Positions 15,633 through 23,264 of a DNA stretch of 54,025 bases are shown here, piece by piece. A program made the translations under genes and the position numbers. Within the stretch, counting starts at the first letter, position 1, and each line of letters starts with the position of its first letter. The notes beneath the pieces were generated by a model. The model ran no database searches and was not told the origin of the DNA. It saw only the letters and a list, made by a program, of their open reading frames with translations. Source of the stretch: an uncultured Prevotella sp. (GTDB lineage Bacteria > Bacteroidota > Bacteroidia > Bacteroidales > Bacteroidaceae). The stretch is taken from positions 1 to 54,025 of the forward strand of contig CAJOIW010000008.1 of NCBI GenBank assembly GCA_905234845.1. The letters run 5' to 3'.

Positions 15633-18178
15633 AGATGTTTCAGGGATTCAATTATTATTTTCAGTTGTGCGTCATTCTCTCCAGCTGTGGAGAAAGGAGC
15701 AATGGACGTAATGATTTTGCGCCCATTGTATGAGAGTTTCAGATAAGCATGTGATGTAGAAGTTTTTAGACAATACACCATCGCATAGTTTTCTGAGTAT
15801 ATATTCGTATTGCAGATGTTAAGTTCTTGGCATTCTGCCTGTATCAATTGATGGACTGCCTCGAATCCATTGTTCATCGGATTGTAATCAAATTTAATCT
15901 TATAAGATGATTCATTTTCCAGATATAACATCACTTGCTCAGCATTGATACAATTACCCATAGGAGTAAATCGATACTGTCCACCTTTATTGTAGTAACC
16001 ATTATATATCTCTATACCATTTGGTGTATTGATATAATAAGCGTCACGGTATTGCGAACTGATGATATTATGTATAGAAAACTCTGTGTCTTGCAAGTTG
16101 TTGAACACTGCCCAATACTTCGCCTTTTGCCAGGGTGTGGACAAATTATCATAAGGAGTAGTATCCTGTTCATCTAAAGCATAGAACTTCTCCGGAACCT
16201 TCTTGATCGTTAGAATCGGCCGGAATGTTATCGGAGCATAAGAAACGACCGATGGTATAGCAGCTAAAGCCTCAAGAAATGCTGTAGTTTCTTCATCCTC
16301 AACTTTCTCGACATCAGCAATTACTGGGTTGTCAGCTAGTTCTACCTCCTGGGGTGTTTCGTTAATCATCCCCTTATTAAAGGAATATATCTCTTTTACT
16401 TCATCCGCTTTTACGGAATCTATGGCTGCTGGCAGCATTGTATTTGCTGGTAGCACATCAACAACATTTATTGGTGTTGCTGGCTGTGCGTTCTCATCAG
16501 GTTCTTCACTATCTGTGATTAGCTGTGAATCGCAAAGATAAAGTTCCTCTTTGGGACGTGTTACAGCAACGTAATGAAGATTGCGTTCTTGGATATTTTC
16601 CCACTCAAGATCTCTTGGGGGAGGAAGCTTGTCATATTCAAGAATAAATACACGATTGTTCTCCAGACCTTTTGCACGATGAATAGTAGATATACGAATG
16701 GCATCATCGCTTGGGTTTGACAACATTAGCTTCAGACGTTTAAGAATGTTATCAAGCGTATTCAGATGCCAATCAAAGTATTTCTTTTTCAAAAAATCCA
16801 AAGTCGTAACCATTGTATCGACCTCTTCTTTGATCAGTATTTTTCGAATGATGGCGTCTGCATTTTGATTTTCGTGTGTAATACGCTTTTGATTTCTCTC
16901 CTTTGCATGCTCAAAGAATGGTTCAATTATATCATCATTCAGAATCTTGCGGAGCTCCTGCGGAGTAAAGTTCTTTTTATAGTCACCCATAAATTCTTGC
17001 AACTCATCAGGATGGATTTTCACTTTAAAATCCTTGTTGATAAGTTTTAGAGCAAGAGCACGCAGGGGAAGACGAGTACGGCATATTACTAAATCTCCTT
17101 CTTTAATGTTTATAAGAATCTCTCGGTTGGGTATCTTGTAAATTTTACCAGGATAGTCTTTGAAACCTTTAATATCACCTCGCAGAGATTGGGCGAGCCG
17201 AATAACATCCTGTGGACAACGGAAACAATCAGTCAAACCTAAGACTGTACAATTGAAAGAATCTGTTACTCTTAGGAAAGAGTTACAGTCAGCACCTGCA
17301 AAGCCATATATAGCCTGATATGGGTCACCCACGGCGAGCAATCTACCATCTTCACGCAAGTATTTTTCCACCACCTTTACCTGTGCCTTCGACAAATCTT
17401 GGCATTCATCAACAAAGACAAAGCCATATTTTTTCTGAGCTGTCAAGTTCATGATGAAAGGAAGGTATATCTGGTCGGTAAAATCAATGATACCATGTGA
17501 TATAGCCATTGAGTTGCCTTCTTTTATAAGCTTCTGATGCAAACGGAAGTAAGCTTCAACTTCATCATTATAAGTTGACATGCCTTGCTCAAAATAAGGT
17601 ATTATTCCAAAATGCCTTATCATTGCATCGTAACATTTTACATCATCCTCTTCTAACGTACAACGGTATTTCTGATTGATGTCAAGCAAACGCCGAATAA
17701 TCTTGCCAACATATTGCTGCCCTTCATTTAAGTCGTTTTTCTCGTTCCAATCAAGAATGTCTCTACGTTCTTCCAGCTGACGCAGCTCTGCTACAGTTGG
17801 ATGGCTATGATAACCAAGAATCTTATCTATGTCAGGAATCAAAGTGTCAAAGAACTGTGGTTCCTTGATGATATGGTTATATTTGTAGTCATCTAATCGG
17901 AAATTCTTTGTAGCTCTTAGCATTTGAAAACCAAGTGCATGGATAGTAGAAACCTTTACGTTTTGGTTTGCATCCTTGAACTTCTTTTGTAGTTCTTTCC
18001 GAATGCTGGTGTTAAACGCACAATAAATAACATCGTTAATGTTGGGTATGTGCGAAATACATCCCATCAGAGTTGTGGTTTTACCTGCTCCTGCAACAGC
18101 GTCTATTATCCCGTTGCCAGTACCATGCTCTACGAATTCATATATCTTCAGCTGCGCATCTGTTGGATTGAATGCCAT
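15620..18178 (-). CDS. UvrD/Rep-like superfamily I helicase with a novel C-terminal extension
   Basis: 852 residues from the chosen ATG at 18178 (MAFNPTDAQLKIYEFV). An upstream in-frame ATG at 18226 lies only a few nt from the predicted transcription start. Motifs seen: Q-like NPTDAQ, Walker A AVAGAGKTTTL, STIHALGFQML, Walker B FVFVDECQDLS, VGDPYQAIYGFAGA, CFRCP, ISTIHRAKGLE and YVAVTRPKEELYL. This is an ATP-dependent 3'-5' helicase of the UvrD/PcrA group. The last roughly 290 residues lack helicase motifs. They begin with an acidic linker and end in a YYINTPNGIEIYNGYYNKGG...KLSYNGRKIITSI region that I do not recognise. It is first gene of an operon with the TPR/S1-like and TerB-like genes. 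The DNA is visibly more AT-rich than the flanking genes, suggesting transfer. Confidence 0.85.
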   Translation of the reverse strand: MAFNPTDAQLKIYEFVEHGTGNGIIDAVAGAGKTTTLMGCISHIPNINDVIYCAFNTSIRKELQKKFKDANQNVKVSTIHALGFQMLRATKNFRLDDYKYNHIIKEPQFFDTLIPDIDKILGYHSHPTVAELRQLEERRDILDWNEKNDLNEGQQYVGKIIRRLLDINQKYRCTLEEDDVKCYDAMIRHFGIIPYFEQGMSTYNDEVEAYFRLHQKLIKEGNSMAISHGIIDFTDQIYLPFIMNLTAQKKYGFVFVDECQDLSKAQVKVVEKYLREDGRLLAVGDPYQAIYGFAGADCNSFLRVTDSFNCTVLGLTDCFRCPQDVIRLAQSLRGDIKGFKDYPGKIYKIPNREILINIKEGDLVICRTRLPLRALALKLINKDFKVKIHPDELQEFMGDYKKNFTPQELRKILNDDIIEPFFEHAKERNQKRITHENQNADAIIRKILIKEEVDTMVTTLDFLKKKYFDWHLNTLDNILKRLKLMLSNPSDDAIRISTIHRAKGLENNRVFILEYDKLPPPRDLEWENIQERNLHYVAVTRPKEELYLCDSQLITDSEEPDENAQPATPINVVDVLPANTMLPAAIDSVKADEVKEIYSFNKGMINETPQEVELADNPVIADVEKVEDEETTAFLEALAAIPSVVSYAPITFRPILTIKKVPEKFYALDEQDTTPYDNLSTPWQKAKYWAVFNNLQDTEFSIHNIISSQYRDAYYINTPNGIEIYNGYYNKGGQYRFTPMGNCINAEQVMLYLENESSYKIKFDYNPMNNGFEAVHQLIQAECQELNICNTNIYSENYAMVYCLKTSTSHAYLKLSYNGRKIITSIAPFSTAGENDAQLKIIIESLKHLCQR

Positions 18179-18236
18179 AGCTATATAGTGTTTTAGAACT
18201 TTGGACAAGCATATATGCGTATGCACACATGATTTG

Positions 18237-18267
18237 CAAAATTAATATTTTTCTTTGAAAAGCCAAA
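18237..18267 (-). promoter_or_regulatory. Promoter of the helicase operon
   Basis: On the minus strand TAATTTTG (18237-18244) and TTTG (18264-18267) match both boxes with 19-nt spacing. Transcription would begin near 18230, giving a leader of about 50 nt to the ATG at 18178. This decides that start over 18226. Confidence 0.75.
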
Positions 18268-18361
18268 AGAATGTTGAAAAAATTGGAAATACTTCTTTTG
18301 TTGGACAATTATATAATAATCTTATCACAATAAGGCTATATGCCGAAGGATTTATTCCTAC

Positions 18362-18386
18362 AGCCTCTCTTCGGAGAGGCTTTTTT
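18362..18386 (+). terminator. Plus-strand terminator with UUCG loop
   Basis: AGCCTCTC-TTCG-GAGAGGCT is followed by T5. It is a strong intrinsic terminator on the plus strand, although no plus-strand gene precedes it. CTTCGG within the hairpin (18369-18374) can alternatively pair with CCGAAG at 18343-18348. Confidence 0.7.
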
Positions 18387-18393
18387 AATGAAG

Positions 18394-18423
18394 AAAGGGG
18401 TACTGCTGTGCAAGTACCCCTTT
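18394..18423 (-). terminator. Hairpin just after the polA 3'-end fragment
   Basis: AAAGGGGTAC and GTACCCCTTT form a perfect 10-bp stem with a 10-nt loop, 7 nt beyond the stop codon of the polA remnant on the minus strand. Its position suggests it was the original polA terminator before the two-gene cassette was inserted. Confidence 0.6.
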
Positions 18424-18430
18424 AATATTC

Positions 18431-18760
18431 TTAGTGGGCTTCGAGCCAGTTGGTGCCCCACCCTGCGTCGGCGATGAGGGGTACGGCGAGGGTGCAGGCC
18501 GACTGCATCTCTTCGATGACAAGCAGCTCTACCCTACTCTTCTCTTCGGGCACGACGGAGAAGTTGAGTTCGTCGTGTACCTGGAGTATCATCTTCGAGC
18601 GCAGGCCTTCGGCTTTCATGCGACGGTAGATGCGTATCATGGCTACTTTGATGATGTCGGCGGCGGTGTCTTGTATGGGGGCGTGAGATGTCGAGACGCT
18701 CGGCCAGTCCGAAGACGGTGATGCCGTAGATGATGCCGAAGTTGGCGCTTGGCTTTGTTG
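18431..18760 (-). pseudogene. Decayed duplicate of the polA 3' end
   Basis: The segment 18431-18684 matches 23265-23519 of polA, with 16 differences in about 254 nt by my count. It includes the stop codon and the QVHDEL and WGTNWLEAH coding parts. Then 193 bp of polA (23520-23712) are missing. The match resumes at GAGATGTCGAGACG and runs to about 18757 with a further 2-nt loss. Both losses shift the frame. Its 5' edge abuts the stop codon of the beta-barrel gene at 18762. It cannot encode a polymerase. Confidence 0.92.
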
Positions 18761-18761
18761 C

Positions 18762-21755
18762 TTAGTGTTTCTTTGGCTGGCGGTTGAGCTTGAAGGTGAG
18801 GTGGAGCATAGCATAGCGAGGCAGTGTGTTGGTGACGGTCTCGGTGCGGCCTTGTCCGTTCACGATGACTGTTGTGTTGCTCAGCCGGTGCAGCAGGTCG
18901 AAGGCCTCGAAGCGCATACCGATGATTTCCTTGTAGATTTGTCGCGACAGCGAGAGGTTCCAGATGAGTTCGTTGCGGTTCATCTCGGGCGAGGCAAATC
19001 CGCGACGCGAGTACATCTTGATGTTTGTGTCGAGGGTTGCCTTGATGCCGGGGATGAGGTAGTTGGCATCCATGCCGTAGGTGAAGAGGTGGGTGTTGAG
19101 TTTTGCGAATGTGGGCAGGTTACCTGTGGCGTGCTGGTTGGTGATTTTGCCTGACAGGCTTATGCGCAAGCCGTTTTTCTGATAACCCACTTCGCTTCCT
19201 GTTCCCCAGGTGGTGGCGTGCACCTTGCTCAGGGTGCTCTCCGTGTCGCCAGTCATGCCCGACATGTCGACACTCTGAGAAAAGGCTATTGAAGGTGTGA
19301 GCGTCCACCAGAAGACACGGTCTTTGCCAAAGTCGAGTTTAAAGAAATCGGACAGGTTTATATTCCAGTTGCCGTTGACGTTGGTGGGACGGAAGGTATA
19401 GACGCCCGTCGTGGGGTCGTAGGTATAGGCTTGTGCCTGCGAGCGTTGGCGGAATGTGCCTTCGACGGTTGCGTTGTTGCTGATTCTCTTTTTCGAGCTG
19501 TACTGCGTGGAGAAATAGAACATTTCCTGTATCTCGCCTTTCAGATGCGGATTGCCCAGCCGGATGGCCAGCGGGTTGGCATCGTTGACAATGTCGAGCT
19601 TGCTCTGTAGGTCGGGCAGCCACTGCGTAAGGCGAATGTTGAAATAGTGGTATATACGGTAGTCGTCCTTGTTGATGCTGCCGTAGAGATCTGGCGAAAA
19701 GCGGAAATGGCCTTGCGAGATGCGGCTGTCGGCCTGCTGACCGATGTAATGCAGGCGGTCGTAGTCGTATTCGGCATTCATGTGAAATTCTATGTAGGTG
19801 CGGCAGTTGTTTTTGTTGCGTTCGTAGGTGGCCTGGAACTCGCCCGACTGCCAGTACGACTGTGCCGTCAGGCGGTAGGTGTTGGTGGCATCGAGGGCTG
19901 CCAGCATCTCGTTGCGGTTGCTGGGCAGCGAGCCCATGGGATGCTCCCCGTTGTTGCCCCAGCCGGGCAGCAGGTCGAGGCGGTAGTGGTTCTTCTCTTC
20001 AGAGCGAGTCATGATTTTGGAGCGGAAGACGAGTTTCGTCGTCAGGTTACTGCCAAAGCGCATACGGTAGCCCGGGGCGATGTCGAAATTTCCACGCTTG
20101 ACGGGCGAGTCGTTGTAGCGGTTGTGAGCAAGGTCGCTGTCGGCGACGCGGAAGTAGTTGACGTCTTGCTGGGAATATGCCTCGGTGTTGGTGTAGTTGT
20201 AGACGCCTGAGGCATAGAAAAGCAACTCGTCGCCCGACTTCAGTTTGAACGACATGTCGAGATTGTCGTTTAGGGAGGTTGCCGTGGTCTTGTCCATACC
20301 GCGCATGTGCTGTCGGTTGATGAGCCGTGTCTGCAGGTCGGGGTTGAGCGTGGAAAGGAAGATGGAGTCGAGCGTGCTGCTCACGTCGCCGAATCCTGCA
20401 AGGCTCTGGTCGGCGGTGCCGCTGCGCAAGAAGCTGTTGGCGTCGTTGCGTCTGTGGTCGACCCAGAAGTCGTTTTGCAGCCATATCGGCTTTTTCAGAG
20501 TGAATTGATTGTAAACGCCGACTCCTATCTGGCGTAGGCGGTTGAGGTTTTCGTTGCGTCCGAAGACGGTGCCCGAAGTCAGATACTGCTCAGTGGCTGA
20601 GCGCGTTTCGTCGTCGTTGCGGTTCCATTTCAGAGAGAACATGGTCGTTTCTTTCCATCGTCCGTCTTTCTCGTCGATGGTCAGGTCGCCGCCAATGATG
20701 CGCGTGGTCTGTCGCCCGCTGGGGGTGTTGAAGGAGAACCATTCGCCTTCGCCCATGGCCCTGTCCTCGTTGTTCAGGTTGTTGATGTTGGTGAACAGCG
20801 TCAGGCGCGAATTGTTGGTATAGCGCATGCCGAAGGCGCGGGCTGCATAGCGGTCGCTGGTACCGGCACCGATGTCGGCATTGGCCATCAAGCCCGTGTT
20901 GTAGTCGCGCTTGAGCACCACGTCCATCGAGTAGATTTTGTCCTCCACGTCGTAGCCGCTCCACTGGCTGCGCTCGGTGGTTTTGTTGAACACCTTGATG
21001 TTTTTCACCACATAGCTCGGCAGGTTCTCCAGCATCATTTTCTTGTTGTTCTTGAAGAAGTCCTTGCCGTTAAGCGTCAGTTCGTCCACCTTGCGGCCGT
21101 TCACCTTGATTTCGCCCTGACTGTTCAGTTCGGCACCGGGCAACTGGCGGATGAGCGCGTCGAGCATGGAGCCTTCAGGCAGGTTGAAAGCGTCGGCATT
21201 GTAGACAAGTGTATCGCCGCGCCACACCATCTTCAGCCTCGTGGCCTTTACCACCACCTCGCCGAGGTCTCCGCCGTCGAGGTCTTCTCTCGGCGGACGT
21301 TTCATGCGGAGCACGGGCAGTTCATATTGCGGGTTGCGCCCTGACACCTCCAGGTTGTAGGGCAAGTAAGTTGTCTCGAAGTCGGGGTGCGTAGCCTTGA
21401 TGATGTAACTGGCCGACTGTGCAGGAACGTAAAACTCAAATATGTTTGTAATTTTCATGGAAGGCCATTCTGTCCTGAAATCGATTTTTGCACTGTCAAT
21501 CTCGGTGCTGTCGGATGAAAGCAGGACGATTTTGGGTGCCTCAGTCTTTTCTTTCGAGAATGGATTGAGAATGGCCTTGTTGGTAGCAGCATTGACAACC
21601 TCACCCTTCAGCGTGACCTTCCGTTTTGCTGTATTGTCCTGTGCTGTGACTTGTGTGAAGGCCATAGCCAATAAGAAAACCGTAAGGAGTCTTGCCCCGT
21701 TTACCGTTCGTCTATCCATGCTATTATGTCTATCCATGCTATTATGTTTATTCAT
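18762..21755 (-). CDS. Outer-membrane beta-barrel protein, TonB-dependent receptor-like
   Basis: 997 residues. A signal peptide core (LLTVFLLAMAFTQVTAQ) sits behind a polar leader made of an 18-bp tandem repeat. Residues about 45-165 are a CarboxypepD-regulatory/beta-sandwich domain. A plug-like segment follows: GEVVVKATRLK, then GSMLDALIRQLPGAELNSQG and NGRKVDELTLNGKDFF. The remainder alternates aromatic beta-strands to the end, as in the OMP_b-brl_3 group of Bacteroidetes. No TonB box is obvious. These proteins sit in the outer membrane; the ligand is unknown. Three in-frame ATGs (21755, 21737, 21719) are possible starts. It follows the DUF4369-like gene by 11 nt (same operon). Its stop abuts a broken polA copy. 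Confidence 0.85.
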   Translation of the reverse strand: MNKHNSMDRHNSMDRRTVNGARLLTVFLLAMAFTQVTAQDNTAKRKVTLKGEVVNAATNKAILNPFSKEKTEAPKIVLLSSDSTEIDSAKIDFRTEWPSMKITNIFEFYVPAQSASYIIKATHPDFETTYLPYNLEVSGRNPQYELPVLRMKRPPREDLDGGDLGEVVVKATRLKMVWRGDTLVYNADAFNLPEGSMLDALIRQLPGAELNSQGEIKVNGRKVDELTLNGKDFFKNNKKMMLENLPSYVVKNIKVFNKTTERSQWSGYDVEDKIYSMDVVLKRDYNTGLMANADIGAGTSDRYAARAFGMRYTNNSRLTLFTNINNLNNEDRAMGEGEWFSFNTPSGRQTTRIIGGDLTIDEKDGRWKETTMFSLKWNRNDDETRSATEQYLTSGTVFGRNENLNRLRQIGVGVYNQFTLKKPIWLQNDFWVDHRRNDANSFLRSGTADQSLAGFGDVSSTLDSIFLSTLNPDLQTRLINRQHMRGMDKTTATSLNDNLDMSFKLKSGDELLFYASGVYNYTNTEAYSQQDVNYFRVADSDLAHNRYNDSPVKRGNFDIAPGYRMRFGSNLTTKLVFRSKIMTRSEEKNHYRLDLLPGWGNNGEHPMGSLPSNRNEMLAALDATNTYRLTAQSYWQSGEFQATYERNKNNCRTYIEFHMNAEYDYDRLHYIGQQADSRISQGHFRFSPDLYGSINKDDYRIYHYFNIRLTQWLPDLQSKLDIVNDANPLAIRLGNPHLKGEIQEMFYFSTQYSSKKRISNNATVEGTFRQRSQAQAYTYDPTTGVYTFRPTNVNGNWNINLSDFFKLDFGKDRVFWWTLTPSIAFSQSVDMSGMTGDTESTLSKVHATTWGTGSEVGYQKNGLRISLSGKITNQHATGNLPTFAKLNTHLFTYGMDANYLIPGIKATLDTNIKMYSRRGFASPEMNRNELIWNLSLSRQIYKEIIGMRFEAFDLLHRLSNTTVIVNGQGRTETVTNTLPRYAMLHLTFKLNRQPKKH
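21711..21746. repeat. 18-bp tandem duplication at the start of the beta-barrel gene
   Basis: TCTATCCATGCTATTATG is present twice without a mismatch. It encodes HNSMDR twice and supplies two extra in-frame start codons. Copy number can change without frameshift. Confidence 0.9.
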
Positions 21756-21766
21756 CTATTATAACG

Positions 21767-23101
21767 CTATTTCGTTAATTTATATTGCACCTGCCCGGCA
21801 TTTTTATAGGACAGTATTGTTTTTTGCAGATATTTCCCAGTGGGCGATAATTTTACCTCTATAGGCAGACTTTCAAAAATTGGAAAGCACTTGTCGTAAG
21901 ACATATTGTATAAACGTAAAAGAAAAAGAGGGACAAGGTGTTTGTCGCTGACTTCCTTGCATTTTTCGTAGATAGAACTATCGATTGAATTGGCCAGCTC
22001 ACTCATGGTTTGGCGTATTTGTTGCGCCTCATGGTTCGTTGCTGTCTTGAGTTGGTCACGCAGGCTGTCCATCTGTTCTAATGCTTTTTTGTTCTCAATG
22101 GACCAGTCGAAATATGTGTTATGAATATGGCTGTCGGTAGTAAGATTACCGATATATCGTAAGCCATCGGTTGCTGTCTCTTCCATGCGGATATTTAAGT
22201 TGTATTCTGCATTGTCGAGTATTAATGCCTGAATGGTTCCGCCATAGTAGATGTAACATTTTTGTGGGTACTTAGCCTTGCCCTTGAATCGAAACTCGCC
22301 GTATTTGTTTATGGTCGCTTTGAGTGGTTTTCCGTGATATGCCATCTTGATGGTGACGGTACTCCCCTCATAGAGCGATGCTTTGTCTGGCGCAAACGAA
22401 TTGTCAACTGTCCCGTAAATATAATAGTGCCCCGGTGCAACAGGTTTGGCATGGTTCTTCCGATTCAAAGCCGTCAACATTTTTGTGCGTTCTGTCGGTG
22501 AATATATCGTAGAGAAGTATGTTTCGGACTTCTGGGCATTTAAGTCGTCTATAAGACGTTGGTAGACAAACTTGCCTAATGGTGATTTCTTGGTTGATTC
22601 TGGAAGAGACCAAAAGTCATCCCAATACTGCCAGAACGAGAGTTCGCATATGCGTGACATGAAAAGCAATGTGAGGAAATCATCACCTTTACTTCTCCAT
22701 AGTTGTTGTTTGATGCTGTCCGTTTTCTCGAAATTTTGATAATAAGTATTGTGTAAATAACTATTCGTTGAGATATTTATGCTATCTCCTGTTATGTTTA
22801 CATGATAAGAACCCCGTTCTAATACCATTTCGGTATCATTATTTTTCCATGAAAGAAAACATCGCTCAGGGAAGTTCACCTTTCCTTTTATGGTAAACTT
22901 TCCGTTTTTAACCCTGCCTTTTTTCATTTTGTTTGCCAATGGTAACTCCAGCATGACAAAACTACCATCATTATTAGCCTTATCTATAATCTTTCCCTCA
23001 ATATGGAAATGCCCTTGTCCGTATGTTTGATAACATAGTGCAAGGAAGAACAATAGCGCGAAGTATCGTCTTAAAAGAGCAAAACGATTTTTGTTTTCCA
23101 T
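21767..23101 (-). CDS. Exported protein with two DUF4369-like halves
   Basis: 444 residues with a signal peptide (FALLFFLALCYQTYGQG). Two halves repeat the same layout. HFHIEGKIID...NGKFTIKGKVNFPERC...YHVNITGD...HNTYYQNFEKTDSIKQQL in the first parallels HYYIYGTVDN...YGEFRFKGKAKYPQKC...YNLNIRME...HNTYFDWSIENKKAL in the second. This is the N-terminal DUF4369 type that usually precedes a TlpA-like thioredoxin domain in Bacteroidetes. No CxxC thioredoxin motif is present. The DNA is more AT-rich than the beta-barrel gene 11 nt downstream. A periplasmic or lipid-facing partner of that protein is a guess from position only. The 163 nt upstream, to polA, hold no clear promoter. Confidence 0.75.
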   Translation of the reverse strand: MENKNRFALLRRYFALLFFLALCYQTYGQGHFHIEGKIIDKANNDGSFVMLELPLANKMKKGRVKNGKFTIKGKVNFPERCFLSWKNNDTEMVLERGSYHVNITGDSINISTNSYLHNTYYQNFEKTDSIKQQLWRSKGDDFLTLLFMSRICELSFWQYWDDFWSLPESTKKSPLGKFVYQRLIDDLNAQKSETYFSTIYSPTERTKMLTALNRKNHAKPVAPGHYYIYGTVDNSFAPDKASLYEGSTVTIKMAYHGKPLKATINKYGEFRFKGKAKYPQKCYIYYGGTIQALILDNAEYNLNIRMEETATDGLRYIGNLTTDSHIHNTYFDWSIENKKALEQMDSLRDQLKTATNHEAQQIRQTMSELANSIDSSIYEKCKEVSDKHLVPLFLLRLYNMSYDKCFPIFESLPIEVKLSPTGKYLQKTILSYKNAGQVQYKLTK

Positions 23102-23264
23102 ATTGGCCGTATATAAGAATACTTGATTAGAACATTTTCTACCTCTACTATATGTAACGAGAGCTGTGTCGAAATATTTTTTTCACACGGCTGAATTTAA
23201 TATAATAATGTAACGTTTTATGATGCTTTCGATTCGTAGATTGCAATGTTTTTTGCGCACACTC

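Noticed and set aside
18178..18226. Upstream ATG at 18226 as the helicase start
   Set aside because: It lies only a few nt from the predicted transcription start, and the extra 16 residues (MHTHICLSKV...) are unlike helicase N-termini. ATG 18178 is preferred.
18431..18814. 127-residue frame ending like DNA polymerase I, as a real small gene
   Set aside because: It begins inside the beta-barrel gene in another frame and joins polA pieces across a 193-bp deletion. It is a remnant, not a gene.
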